Origin: Eulemur rufifrons
Taxonomy: Eukaryota; Chordata; Mammalia; Primates; Lemuridae
Reading direction: 5' to 3'
Assembly (NCBI RefSeq): GCF_041146395.1
Contig: NC_091010.1
Location: forward strand, 54,208,001-54,272,000
Length of the DNA stretch: 64,000 nucleotides
The notes beneath the pieces are model-generated. The model was not told the DNA's origin, made no database searches, and saw only the letters and a list, made by a program, of their open reading frames with translations. Positions within the stretch are counted from its first letter, which is position 1, and each line of letters opens with the position of its first letter. The position numbers and the translations under genes are program-made. This document shows positions 47,150-59,024 of the stretch, in pieces.

Positions 47150-47800
47150 TGCTTTATAAAGGACTTTATTATTTGGCTTGTTTTTTGACTTGAGTCTCCT
47201 TTAATTCCACAGCACTATTAATACCCACCTTGGCATTGGGGCATTTCCTAAGGATATATTCTTTCCATCAGAATCAAAACATCTTGATTTGGGATTATTT
47301 GAATTTTTTTTCCTAATTGTAATATTTTGAATAATGGCACCTAACCCTTTCTTGCTAATTTGGACACCAGTGTGACTTCTTGATCTCAAGGCTAAAAAAG
47401 TAATAAACTAAGCAGAATTTTAAAAACATTCTTATATTTATCGTATTACAGAAGCACCCCTGTATGCTTCACGTGTGCCAGCATATCCCAAGATGACTAC
47501 TCATTCCTCACTTTGAGTTCCCTAGATGCCCCAGCAGGAGGCAGAAATGGCAAACTTGATCGCCCCCTCTGCAGGGATTGTACTTTGACTAAGGTAGTAG
47601 GTGGGGGAGATGCTGCTGTGGATAACAAGTAGATCTCACCTTCCCACTAAGAAAATTGTCCTGTGCCCTCAGTGAGCCTTACTTTTGGTGGTAGGATTGG
47701 GAGAATATAGGGGAATCTATTTCTGGGGATTCTTATTTTTATTCTCTATTCCTTTAAAGACCTAAAGTTGGGAACTAATGCTCTAGTTCTACTGGTATTA
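47150..47800. other. Stretch without recognised features
   Basis: Nothing recognised. Bases 47455-47640 are GC-richer than their surroundings. Confidence 0.35.
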
Positions 47801-47814
47801 AAATATTATTTTTT

Positions 47815-47957
47815 GGAGTCACCTGGGGAACCACAAATGACTGATGTCTGGACCTCAGCTCCAAGATTCTGATTTAAATGTGCAGTCCAGGTATTGCAAT
47901 TTTTTTTTTTTAAGCTCCTCTTGTGATTATAATCTGCAGTTTGAAAACCACTGCTCT
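47815..47957 (+). mobile_element. MER5B-like hAT-Charlie fragment
   Basis: 'ggagtcacctggggaaccac', 'ccaagattctgatttaaatg' and 'cagtttgaaaaccactg' are typical MER5-group words. Confidence 0.6.
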
Positions 47958-47974
47958 GGTCAGTAAAACCTAAC

Positions 47975-48080
47975 TTGGCAAAGCTCCATGAAGGCAGGGA
48001 TCTTGTTGTCTACTTTGTCCCCAGCATGTAAAATGGCACATAGTAGGCATTCACAGAATACTTTTTGTTGAATGAAGGGA
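47975..48080 (+). mobile_element. L2 3' terminus
   Basis: 'ctccatgaaggcagggatct', 'tttgtccccagcatgtaaaa', 'gcacatagtaggcattcaca', ending 'tttgttgaatgaa': the standard L2 3' end. Confidence 0.85.
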
Positions 48081-48399
48081 TATGCTTGTTAAGAATCAGA
48101 AGAATTGAAAGAGTAAATCATTCAAGCACCAATTCTTTGAAATAATCTGAATTATAAGAGCTAGTGATAAGTTAGTAACTAAATATTTTTATGTGTGTGG
48201 AGAAAAGCTGAAGCTAGATTTCGTTTTCAAAAATTATAGCTAAAAATCTCTGCATAAATATAAAGTGGAAATATGTTATCATTCCCCTTAAGCATATTTG
48301 CATTTGAGATAACCCAGTGGGACAAAATGATTACCCCTGAGGCTAACTCCTACCATGAAACATTTCTTTGATTATTTTCTCCTTTATCTCCGGAAAAAA

Positions 48400-48414
48400 A
48401 ATATATATATATAT
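48400..48414. repeat. (TA)n short microsatellite
   Basis: About seven TA units between A- and T-runs. Confidence 0.85.
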
Positions 48415-49170
48415 TTTTTTTTGCTTGCTGCATGCATGTTATTTTGCTTTTCCTTTGTTTTTTGATGGGTTTTCTTTTCTTTCTTTTTTTTACAAATAAA
48501 GGCAGTGCTCTGTCTCCTTTCTTCAGGAAACACCTTTTTTCTGTGTTGATGCAGTTTTTGTCATTTCCACTTTAATGTGAACTAAGAAGTCATCCTTTTC
48601 CTGTGAAAAGGAAATTTCCCAGCTGTTCATAAATTGTGGAGCCTGCAGTGGGAGAGGGCAAGAACTCAGAAAGAGTTCCTTCTTTCTATTCCATGTGTTC
48701 TTTCTTTGCTTTTTTCATATTGGTGATCTTTTCATTTCTAATGTGTATCATCTAATTGACAAGATGGTGACTTCCTGTTTGAGAGTTGGCTCTGTTTTTG
48801 TGTATCACACCCTCGGTGATAGTACTTGGTGAAACTGTGGCAAACACTGCTGTGCTCTCCTCTGATTTAGAAGGTAAGCTGGGAAACCAAAAGCCATTGA
48901 AAGGGGAGTTATTTTGAAAGTAATTCTGTAACGTTTTCTTGGTTAAAAAATGCTCACCACTTCCTCCCTTTTCTAAACACACTCATTTGAGCATATCACT
49001 ATTTCCTTTGTTTTGATCCTTTCTTATTGATGTATGTAGAACTACCATTTGGAATATGATCTCCTGCTGATGCACCTGGGCACCTCTAATCAGCATCTAC
49101 GTATCTGTCGAACTGATTCTTTTCAGTATCACAAACCCATTCTAAAGTTGAGCTGTAGGAAGGATCTGCC

Positions 49171-49216
49171 ATACTACTGTTAAATTGTCATCAATACTAC
49201 TGTTAAATTATCATCA
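49171..49216 (+). repeat. Tandem duplication, 23 bp x 2
   Basis: Two adjacent copies of a 23-base unit starting 'atactactgttaaatt' differ at one position (G versus A). Recent replication-slippage type duplication. Confidence 0.95.
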
Positions 49217-49799
49217 GTCCCCAAATCTCTCCGAGCACCTAGAATACTTTGCTGCTTCTTCCCTTAACTGACTCTCATCCTTTTCAATTATGACTTACAA
49301 GTATAAAATAATAAGTCACTTATAAATCACTTTAGATCCATTATGAAGTGCTCCCTTTTTATTTATATTGCCTTGGGCCTGGGTTAGGTGCCTTGTCTGT
49401 TAGCTCACATAGTATCCTGGGAAGGGGGGGGAAAAGGGAAATTCTATGTTTTAGTTATATTTTACTACCATGGAAATGACTTTCAGAAATGGGACACTAA
49501 AGATCATCCATGCAACTATGGATTTCTGGAGGGCCAAAGCTGATTTTGTCCTTCTTGCTGCAACCTGTTTATTCAGAAGAGTGTAACCAACCCACAAGTC
49601 CCACATGGTTTTTTATTTGGGGACATTATAATTAAAGGTTATTCTGTGGACTCCCAAAGTACTTGTCATCCATAGACTTGGTGACACTTCATCAGAGCTA
49701 CTTGAATTGGGTATATTACACAGGCTTGGTCAAAGGGTCAGTGTGTTCTGGAAATGTGAAGTGAAGAGGAATAGAGTTGGTTTGGGAACTTTTTGGGGT

Positions 49800-49822
49800 G
49801 TTTTGTTTTGTTTTGTTTTGTT
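49800..49822 (+). repeat. (TTTTG)n patch
   Basis: Four to five units of TTTTG. Confidence 0.85.
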
Positions 49823-50617
49823 TTTGTCTTGCTACTTCCTGTTCAGCTGAAAAGATAGTCCTGTAACTTTGCTGTTAGCTAAGGAGATAGTCCTGTAAGC
49901 TTGACAGATCACAGCTGTATCCTGTACTTTGTGTGAAAATGTATTTGCTTTCCTTCTGTTCATTTAGTTTTTCTAATTTTCTAATATATTAAGGTTTATT
50001 CCAATGTTTTATGGAGCAAGAGGTTGGATATATGCCCAGATGAGAATGTGAACAATAGCTAAATACTAGGCTGTAGGCAGAGAGTGGATTAAATATGGGG
50101 TATACATGCTGCAAAAACTGAATGCTAAGGAGAAACCTCCTCTGAATAAATTTTTAGACGCAGGTCCCAAAAGCTCTTAGTTGTTTTAGCCTAGTGCTGC
50201 AACTGAAGCAATTGTCTTATTTCTTTTACAAACCACATCATTCTATTATAAAGAACCAAATGCTTGCACCATATTCTAACCATTCCACTATTTTATTTTC
50301 TCTCAAAGCTTTAGGACAGCTTCAGGATATTTCTTTGATCTCACCATCCTAAAAATCTTTGATTACCACTGGAACAATATTAATTACCTCCTTAGGATTT
50401 TATACTTTGATGTCTGTTTAAGCCTAATGATACGCCAGTAGATTGCTCACATCAGCACAGATTCATTTCTTGACGTTTGCACAGACAGCTTGGAAATGTT
50501 TTTCAGTATCTCATCTCAGTTGAGGTGGAATGTTTCTCTGATGACACAGAGGAATGACAACATGTTCCACAGGAGGGCAGATTCCAAGTTGAGCATTCTT
50601 TCCTAAGAGGCAACTTC

Positions 50618-50770
50618 GTTAAAGCAGAAAGAGTACTAGTCTCAAGTCAGGAGATGTACATTCTGTGTGACCTTAGGCAGTGAGCTTGGGTGCCTCTGAA
50701 TTCTCACAAGTGAAAAGAGAATTGGAATAGATGGCCTTTAAGATCCTTCCAACTGTATTTGATGTTCATT
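50618..50770 (+). mobile_element. MIR SINE fragment
   Basis: 'agagtactagtctcaagtca', 'ctgtgtgaccttaggcagtg' and 'gcctctgaattctcacaagt' follow MIR. Confidence 0.65.
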
Positions 50771-50779
50771 GAGCCTCAG

Positions 50780-51465
50780 CTCTATGCTGTGATACAACAC
50801 AGTTGTCTTTCTCATATTAATGCCTATTACTCCCAAAGTCCCACTATATGATAGGGGAAAGGAGAAAGGAGATAAGCCAGCCAAGCTGTTTGATTTAGAA
50901 GGATGAAGGCACAGTGTTCCAGATGGTGAGGCTCATCCAGTGGAGCCACATACTGCAGCCAAAGTAGACACAGGTAACCCTGACAGTTTATGTAGTGGAT
51001 GGGGGCTTAGGGATTAACTTAATAATGCTCATTTTATTGGTGTAGTGCAGCCTAGAAAAGGATTGTGTGGCTTGGTGTCTTTTGGGTTTTGTTTTGTTTT
51101 TTTTCCTGCTAGTTGATCTTGGAAGTCTAAGTGAGAGAGGATTGACTGGAGTCAACTTTCCTTTGGGAACATACAATGATAGCATCTTCAAGAAGTCCTT
51201 TTGTCAGGAGTAAAGCAAACAGGTACTTGACACAGGGTAAACTCTTCCTACAGTGCATATAAATGCTGAAACACACAGATGAAATCTTGGTGCTTATAGA
51301 GGAATAAGGGATGTCCATTTGCACAAAGACCTATCTTAAATGGACTGGCTAATTAAGGATTAACTATTTGCTTTTGTATTGCTGTACTATCTATATCTGG
51401 GTACTGTAATCATCCATGTAAATTTCTAGTCAGATATATTCTTCACTAGACTTATAGAATATTAG
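50780..51465. other. Stretch without recognised features
   Basis: Nothing recognised on either strand. Confidence 0.4.
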
Positions 51466-51469
51466 AATT

Positions 51470-51655
51470 AAATCTTTGAGGGCATCTCATTCAGTCCTTT
51501 TATTTGCAGTTGAACAAAGTGAAGTTCTTCTAGAAAGACTGAATAACTTGGCCAAAATCATTCTATAAGTTAGAATCAGAGCTAGAGTCTAACTAGCTCT
51601 GACCTTTGAGTTAGAGTCAGAGCTAGAATCCAGTTCTGCTGACCCCTAGATTTTT
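51470..51655 (-). mobile_element. MIR-class SINE with an internal duplication
   Basis: 'actgaataacttggccaaaa' and 'agagctagaatccagttctg' follow the reverse MIR/MIR3 pattern. A 21-base segment is present twice, at 51569-51589 and 51610-51630, 41 bases apart, with two mismatches. Confidence 0.6.
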
Positions 51656-51674
51656 TACTGTTAAGAATACAAAC

Positions 51675-52008
51675 CGGCCGGGCTCGGGTGGCTCACGCCT
51701 GTAATCCTAGCACTCTGGGAGGCCGAGGCGGGTGGATCGCTCAAGGTCAGGAGTTCGAGACCAGCCTGAGCAAGAGCGAGACCCCGTCTCTACTAAAAAT
51801 AGAAAGAAATTATCTGGCCAATTAAAATATATATAGAAAAAATTAGCCAGGCATGGTGGCACATGCCTGTAGTCCTAGCTACTCGGGAGGCTGAGGCAGT
51901 AGGATTGCTTAAGCCCAGGAGTTTGAGGTTGCTGTGAGCTAGGCTGATGCCACGGCACTCACTCTAGCCCGGGCAACAAAGCGAGACTCTGTCTCAAAAA
52001 AAAAAAAA
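51675..52008 (+). mobile_element. AluL, full length
   Basis: Head reads 'ggccgggctcgggtggctca', a variant of the usual start. Perfect 12-base duplication AAGAATACAAAC (51663-51674 and 52009-52020). Lies 40 bases from an older Alu in the same direction. Confidence 0.95.
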
Positions 52009-52045
52009 AAGAATACAAACTTGTCTTTATATATTTGAAAGTATG

Positions 52046-52354
52046 GGTTGGGCGAGGTGGCTCATGCCTGTAATCCCAGCACTTTGAGAGACTCAGGTGG
52101 GAGGATCACTTGAGGCCAGGAGTTTGAGACCAGTCTGGGCAATATAGTGAGACCTGCTCTCTACTAAAGAATAGGAAAAATGGATGGGTGTGGTGTAGTG
52201 TGTGCCTGTAGTCCCAGCTACTCGGGAGGCTGAGGTAGGAGGATCGCTTGAACCCGGGAATTCAAGGTTACGGTAAGCTATGATTGGCCACTGTACTCCA
52301 GTCTGGGCAACAGAGCAAGAACCCTGTCTCTTAAAAAAAAAAAAGAAAAAAAGA
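52046..52354 (+). mobile_element. AluJ-like old dimer
   Basis: 'gttgggcgaggtggctcatg', human-like 'atcccagcactttgagagac' and a tail with A/G mixture. Duplication AAAGTATG at 52038-52045 and 52355-52362. It lacks the AluL linker, so it precedes the strepsirrhine-specific expansion. Confidence 0.88.
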
Positions 52355-52364
52355 AAAGTATGAA

Positions 52365-53225
52365 GTTTACCCACAAAAATTTTCAAAATGTTAACCAATT
52401 TTAGTAAGTTAGTGAATGAGACCAAACCTATTTTTTTCTAGGAATCTTCCTCCTGGCCATTGCTCTTCAATACCGTATCAGAAAGTATCACCACTAGCAG
52501 ATATGTTCCTATATCACATTCTTATCAGATTCTTGAACTATGAGATAAAACAATGTTAGGCAAAAGTACATTCATGTACTTCACATGAATGTAAAGTTTC
52601 TGTTACAATGAGAATTCAGAAAATTCTCTTTGTGACAGGGCAATATTGTATAACACTGAAATATATTTGTTTTGAACAGAAATTTCAGAATCTTAACCCA
52701 GCAGAGAGAATGTGATAAAGGGAAAAAAATAATTCCTGATTATTTGCTATGGGTTACATGCTGGTTTTTGTTTTCATTTTATATAATTTAGTTTTGAACA
52801 ATGTTTTAATTTTTTTTAATGACTGAGACCTAATTTAAGACTTAAATGTTTTATGCATTTGTTGAAAACGTTTCTAATCACTGAAAAATGGTATCAGGAT
52901 CTGAAGATGGGAAAAGCTGTCAAATTTTAGACAACAGAATATCTTTAACATTGCTGTTGGCTATGGTGACTCAACATTGTGATAATTTAAGCTACATTGT
53001 ACATTTCAATCCATTCATTGTATTGTTGATGTGGAGAATTAGAATATGTAGTATTATAATTTGAGATGTATAATAAATTCTGAGAATCTCTTAATCCATT
53101 ATGTCTCCATGCTGAGTAGTTAAAAATTCCACCTAGATTAAGAGATAGAACACCAGAAACACCTTGCTGTGCCTTTTCAGGCATTTCGCTTCCCCACAAG
53201 CTAGCCATAATCCTGACATATAATA
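52365..53225. other. AT-rich stretch without recognised features
   Basis: A 9-base-arm hairpin 'acattcatg/catgaatgt' lies at 52568-52592. Otherwise nothing recognised. Confidence 0.4.
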
Positions 53226-53229
53226 CTAT

Positions 53230-55480
53230 AAGGTAGTGTTGCCTGTTTCAAAACTGTGTGTAGATGGAATCATTTATTATCTACACTTTTTCATCTGGCT
53301 TCTTTTGCCCAACATTTTTTCTGTGAAATTCATCCATATTGTTGCATGTAACGATAGTTCATCTTTTTTATTGTATGTGTACCGTATTCCATTTTATGAA
53401 CAAAATAATTTATCCATTTTGCTGATGGGTATCTGGATTGTTTCCAGTTTGGAGCTATTAAAATTAATTCTGCCATGAACATTCTTGTGTATGGTTTTTG
53501 GTGTTCATATATCTGCAGCTCTTTTGGGTGTATTTCTGAGAGAGGAGTGGCTGGATTACAGAATATGTGTCTACAACTTTTGTAGATAATGATGGTTTTA
53601 CAAAGTATTTGTACTATAATTGACACATAGAATCAGTGTTTAAGAGTTCCAGATGCTCCACATCCTTGCCAATACTTGGCATTAACAGTTTGGTTTTTTC
53701 ATTTCAGCTATACTAGTGAGTATTTAGGGATATCTCATTGTGGTTTTAAGTTTTAGTTCCCTGCTGCCCAATGATGATGGGCACTGCTTCGTGTATTTAT
53801 TTGTCACTTGGACATTCTTTTGTAAAGTGCCTGTTTGGATCTTTTACTATAGGAAAAATTAGATTATTTGTCTTTTTACTATTGATTTTAGTGGTTTTAA
53901 AAAATATATTCTGGATAATCTTTTATCAGATAGATACGCTTAAATGTTAACATTCATTCTTAAAGTCTAAAGTTAGTTAATAGCTATCTCTTCCCTTCTT
54001 CTGAACAATACAAGAATCTTAAAACACACTTATTTTCCATTCCTATCTTACATGACATTATTGACCAGGATTTTAGCTTGCCTGGTTTTTAACCCCCTAC
54101 ATTTGTTGTTGCTGTTGTTTTATGTAGTGTTTTAAAAATTACATGTTTATAAATTTCTTTTTCTTATGTATTCATTCCAATTTCTTCACTCTTTTTTCTT
54201 TCATCTCAGCTCTTCCTTTCAGTTTTAATTTCTTTCTTTCTGGGATTCATCCTTTGAAATTTCCTTTAGTGAGGAAATTCGCTAAAGCGAGACAATGTCT
54301 TATTTTACTTTTACTCTCGAAAGATAGTTTTGTTAGATACATAATTCTAGGCTGAAAGTTATCTTCTCACATCTGTCTTATTTTTAAAATTTTTGTCTTG
54401 AAGTCTGCTATGAGTCTAATTGCCAGTCCTTTGTAGGCAGTCTGTCTCTGGACTACTCTGGAAAGTTTCTTGCCATGGTCTCCTTGAATATGACATCTTC
54501 CCCTATCTATTTCCTCTTCGGGAACTCTGGTATGTTGAACTACTCTCTCTGTCTGTCTGTTAGCCTCTCTTTTGCATATTCTGTTTCTTTGTCTCTCTGT
54601 GCTCTATTCTGGCTAGTTTTTTCAAATCTATATTCCAGTTTATTCTCTTTGCACTTGGGTCTAGTGTACTGTTTAATCTATTCATGAAGTTTTTTCAACT
54701 CAGTTTTTAAAACCTGCTGGTCTTTATAGCATCTTTCTGTCCCATGCTTCCAATTCTATCTTCAAGGGTTTTGAACAGAGCTGGGCACGGTGGCTCACGC
54801 TTGTAATCCTAGCACTTGGGAGGCCGAGGCGAGTGGATCCTTTGAGCTCAGGAGTTCGAGACCAGCCTGAGCAAGAGTGAAACCCTGTCTCTACTAAAAA
54901 TAGAAAGAAATTAGCTGGACAACTAAAAATATATAGAAAAAATTAGCCAGGCATGGTGGCGCATGCCTGTAGTCCCAGCGACTCGGGAGGCTGAGACAGG
55001 AGGATCGCTCGAGCCCAGGAGTTTGAGGTTGCTGTGAGCTAGGCTGACGCCACGGCACTCTAGCCCAGACAACAGAGTGAGATTCTGTCTCAGAAAAAAA
55101 AAAAAAAAGTTTTGAACATTGTAAAGATACTTATTTTATATTCTATGTTTAATTATCCCATTGTCTGCAGTTCTTGGAGGAGGGGGTGTCAAATTGCTCT
55201 GTTGTTTGCAGACTTTTAAGGTGGTTTGTTTACTAATGTACTTTGTAATTCTGAATTTTGAAGTTGGCAAGCTTTTATCTGTGGGAATCCTTAGGCAACC
55301 TGTTTTGAGGGCACCTTTCTCCAGATAGGATTTATGTTTCCTTTTTGCCAGGTGTCTCAGGTTGCTACCAACATTAGAGCACTTCATGTTCCTCTCTTGG
55401 CTTGGGGTTTTCTAGACCATGCTGGTGTGTAAATTCAAATCTCAAATCCTTGTGAGAGTAGGCTGTTGTTAAAGATTCTC
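53230..55480 (-). mobile_element. Long L1M/HAL1-type LINE remnant, split by AluL
   Basis: Antisense old LINE text: 'tttgcccaacattttttctg', 'ctggattgtttccagtttgg', 'ccagatgctccacatccttg' at the low end, then 'ttagatacataattctaggc', 'tgctatgagtctaattgcca' and 'tttctttgtctctctgtgct' further on. The words after the AluL continue it. Bases 53950-54220 are poorly matched, so two related fragments are also possible. No usable frame. Confidence 0.65.
54779..55108 (+). mobile_element. AluL, full length
   Basis: Starts 'agctgggcacggtggctcac'. Duplication GTTTTGAACA at 54768-54777 and 55109-55118. The right arm lacks 'actc' in 'cggcactctagcccag'. Confidence 0.94.
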
Positions 55481-55484
55481 AGTG

Positions 55485-57335
55485 GAAACTTTCTTTTTCT
55501 ACTCAGCATTCTAGAAAAGACAGATAAAGCTTTTAGGATTTGGGGATTTTTTTTTTTTTTTTTAGTTCCTTCTGTTAGTGGATAGATTTTTTTTTTTCTT
55601 CCGTTGGTCCACCTTTTAACTGAGGATGAGCCTTTTAAGATTCTAGCTTTATGTGGAGGTCTCTATAACAACTCTTCACCTTTATAGAACTTTCTTTCTA
55701 CCTAACCCACAACTTGTGACTTGAAGAAAACCTGGTTTCTAGCTATTGACTATGACTGCGATTCAGAAATTCTTTTGTAAGTTTTAACAGTTTATATTGC
55801 TTTAAGATGCAACTAAGTTTACAGAATTTTTGGAAATTGTTGAAATAATAGTATTTCCAAAAGTATTTCTTACTAATGATATGAAATATATGGTGACTTT
55901 ATGTTGAGAGAGATTTGTGTGTTCAGATTCCTCTGTTGAGCCCTAGCTACAAATTTTTGTTTTTAAGCTGATAAGCAAAAATGTTCAAGCTACAGATGGT
56001 TGCTTTGTTCTGACTGTATTAAAAATACCAGTCTATGTGCACTGACTTCTTTCTGGTTTATCAGCTACGTCTTGACTTCTGTGTCATGACAAAAGCAAAC
56101 GCTTGTTAAATGTATAATGTCTTTTTCCAACTCCTATAGGAAGATATTAATGCTTAGAAGAATGAATAGATTTGATTAATGTACTAAATCATCTACAAAA
56201 AGCTTGAGATACCTCAGTTTTTCCTCTTCCATTTCTGAGAGGGTAGTGTAAAGGTAATAACTGTTAAACTTGAAATTGAAGAAGGTAATTTGCTTCTGGC
56301 AGAAGGCCTTTCCAAAATCCTTTTTGTAGTTTCTAGCCAATAATTGAAAAATATAGTAGTAAGTATATATTATCTTACTGCTTCCCAGTTGCATTTTTTT
56401 AAAAAACTTAAAAGCAACTCCAAAGGGTGTTAGTGTGGGCCTTCTATCTCCCTTCCCCCTCCCTTTTTTCTTCAAAGCATCGTATCATTTATAATATTGG
56501 ACCAGCAGGAATCAGTTTAAAGGGGTTGAGAGCTGTTTCAGATTAATAACTTGGAAATAGCCCACAGGAGTCACAGTCCTGCTTATCTTGGAGTAAGTTT
56601 TAAAAACCCAGCCATTGAGAATTACTTCTATAAGCTGCCAAATTTAAAGTTGGAGTGAAGAACCTTATACTGATCCGCATACCCCCAAATTCTTGTCTGT
56701 ATGCTTTATGAGAGTTTCTTGTTTAAAGGATGGCATAGTCCACAGGATAAAAAGCTTATCCTGACAGTCAATAAATAATGCTCTGGGTTTACATAGAGTT
56801 TATATTTCTTTTCCTCAAAGTTCTCAGTTTTTCATTTTTATATATAAGCTATATGTATTGCCTTTCTAAAATAATAACAATGCCAAATTATTTTTGCTTT
56901 GACTTACCATATTCCTATGATTTAGTTATTCTCTTTTGTTTAATATTTTTAAAAATGATAGCTATTTATTACATCCTAACTTTTTCTATATTAGAAAAAC
57001 ACCCCCCTTTTTTCTTCCTTCCCCCATGTATAGGATTGTGCAACCTTTCAATTTAACAAAACCAAAATTGTTCACTTGCTCAGTGTTCCACCCCCTTGAA
57101 ATAAGCCACATAGCTCTCTGTGGGTGTGGCCCGGCCTGTTTGGCTGCCACAGTTACTCGATCGTACTGTCTTACGTCACTCTTGGCTCCTTACATTGTCT
57201 CTTCCTCTGCTTTCTCAGCCCCTCCTTTCCCCCTTCCACCCAGTTTTTGTACTGTTCTCGTCACCTCCCTTCTCAGAGGTTCAAAAGCAATTCTCATGAG
57301 CTTTTTCCCTTTGTTTTTCTCTAAATATTCTGAGG
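55485..57335. other. AT-rich stretch; a GC-richer patch at 57.1-57.3 kb
   Basis: T runs at 55549-55563 and 55589-55598. Bases 57110-57260 are a compact, CpG-containing segment with a CRE-like site (see findings). The 144-codon frame at 56936-57370 crosses this patch but shows no domain or convincing coding character. Confidence 0.35.
57171..57180. promoter_or_regulatory. CRE-like site TTACGTCA
   Basis: 'cttacgtcactc' is a near-consensus ATF/CREB site in a local CpG-containing patch with a CACCC-type word ('gggtgtggc', 57122-57130) 40 bases upstream. Confidence 0.3.
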
Positions 57336-57341
57336 AAGTTA

Positions 57342-57639
57342 CTGTTGGCCATCAGTATCTAAGTGTTTGATATCCTCAGATTGAACTAACCTCAGGTCAA
57401 AAATATTTGAAAAAACAATAAAAAATAACAATATAACAAAAAATACAGTATAATGACTACATTACATTTACATTGTATTGGGTATGATAAGTAATCTAGA
57501 GCTGATTTCAAGTATACAGGAGGATGTGCATAGGATATGCAAATACCACACCATTTTATATCAGGACTTAAGTGTTGCGGATTTTGGTGTCCATGGGAGG
57601 TCATGGGACCAATCCCTTGTAGATACTTAGGGACAGCTA
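57342..57639. mobile_element. MER2-type Tigger MITE
   Basis: 'ctgttggccatcagtatcta', 'attacatttacattgtattg', 'ataagtaatctagagctgat', 'ggaggatgtgcataggatat' and 'ttgcggattttggtgtccat' match the MER2/Tigger3 type. TA at 57340-57341 and 57640-57641. Confidence 0.85.
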
Positions 57640-57649
57640 TACCCACACA

Positions 57650-58905
57650 TTGTCCAAAGATGCGTGTTTCATTGACAAATTCCCACTCTAGGATAAAACT
57701 TCAGTATGAACATTTTGAAATGCAAGAGCGTTTTTCTTGTGCCAGAGCTTAGATATTATAGGTATGAATTCATGAATATAAAGTACAGATGGCCCTTTAT
57801 GTAAAGTATATACTCCTAATAAATTGGCTATATTCCAACATAATATGGTTAAATGCATATTTGTTCTCTCTGTGTACTTGCATGTGGAAACATACCTTAA
57901 ACGTTAACCTTGTATCATTTTCTCATTAATAGTAACTTGATCAAAATAAGTGATCTATTTTCAGCAATTTAACGTGTCATCCCTTTTGCCTTTAAATGTG
58001 TATTTCCTGAGGTAGGTGGATCACTTGAGGCCAGGAGTTCGAGACTAGCCTGGGTAATATATTCTTTTCTCAAAAAGAAATGTATATTTTTTCACTTTAA
58101 CCCGTTTTTATAATCCACAACAGTAACCTTTCTCATACATATAAATCTTTCTGGGTAAACAAACTTTAGAACTTAGGTGCCTTGCAAAACAATGCTTGTG
58201 ATTAGCTGTATTTCTTTCTTCTTCCCACCCCCTCCTATTAAATGTACCATAGTTATACTTGATGCATTTAAGGATTTAAGCCCATAGGGTATGATATACT
58301 TGTGCCATGTTGACCATGTCTTTGTTTACTGACCTTGGTATTAACCTAGAACATTCTTAGGCCTCTTTCCATGATGATGTGGTTGCAGATTACAGTTTGA
58401 TGGCTTTCAAGATAATTGGTCTTAATTATTTCTAGTCATTGGTTAGTGCAGTGTAAGTAAGAACAAGCATTGTTCTAAGAAAGGATATAAATGGCTTTTG
58501 AGTTTCTTTTCTTAGCATGCAAGTCAAAAGATTAGAGGGAAAGCAAAAGCACATGATACACAACTGTGTGGTTTGCTAATAGAGTGTAGGCTTCCTTTAG
58601 CTTAAATTATACAAATCACTATAAGCTGTTAGCCAGTGACTATTTTGATTTCCCTTTTGTATTAGTTGCAATCTTTTAAAATAAATCCATGTGTTAAAAC
58701 ATAAGTTTATCAAGAAATATATTATCTCTGTATATCTTTCTCCTCTTACCCCCATACCTACTCTTTTTTATTTTTAGACCAAGCTTTTGGGAAGTTTTCA
58801 CATTTGCTCCTTTGAGTCTGTAATACCTCTATTATAACACAATAACACAGTGTGCTATCATTGTTAAAGAAGCCCTCCCTCTGTCTTCCCCCCAACCCAC
58901 TAAAT
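57650..58905. other. AT-rich stretch
   Basis: Contains one Alu fragment (58009-58063); otherwise nothing recognised. Confidence 0.4.
58009..58063 (+). mobile_element. Short Alu fragment
   Basis: 'ggtaggtggatcacttgagg' and 'caggagttcgagactagcct' are from an Alu left arm; both ends are missing. Confidence 0.8.
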
Positions 58906-58914
58906 TGTTAGTAT

Positions 58915-59022
58915 TTTAGGGTCAAGGGCAATGCCTTATTCATTTCTTGCACTCTATAGTACTGCCTGTTCAGTTGTAGCACATAATAGTTGTGGAATAA
59001 ATTGTTAATAGAATAAATGAAT
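58915..59022 (+). mobile_element. L2 3' terminus
   Basis: 'ggtcaagggcaatgccttat', 'gtagcacataatagttgtgg' and 'aatagaataaatgaa' fit the L2 3' end. Confidence 0.65.
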
Positions 59023-59024
59023 TT

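Larger units (their letters stand above)
48415..50610. other. Mostly single-copy stretch with small local duplications
   Basis: No repeat family or exon recognised, apart from the 23-bp tandem duplication at 49171, a G run at 49423, a (TTTTG)n patch at 49800-49822, and a 13-base repeat 'gatagtcctgtaa' at about 49855 and 49890. Confidence 0.4.

Noticed and set aside
56936..57370. 144-codon frame, the longest in the window
   Set aside because: Composition is low-complexity Phe/Ser/Pro from pyrimidine-rich DNA, the end runs into a Tigger MITE, and overlapping frames compete.
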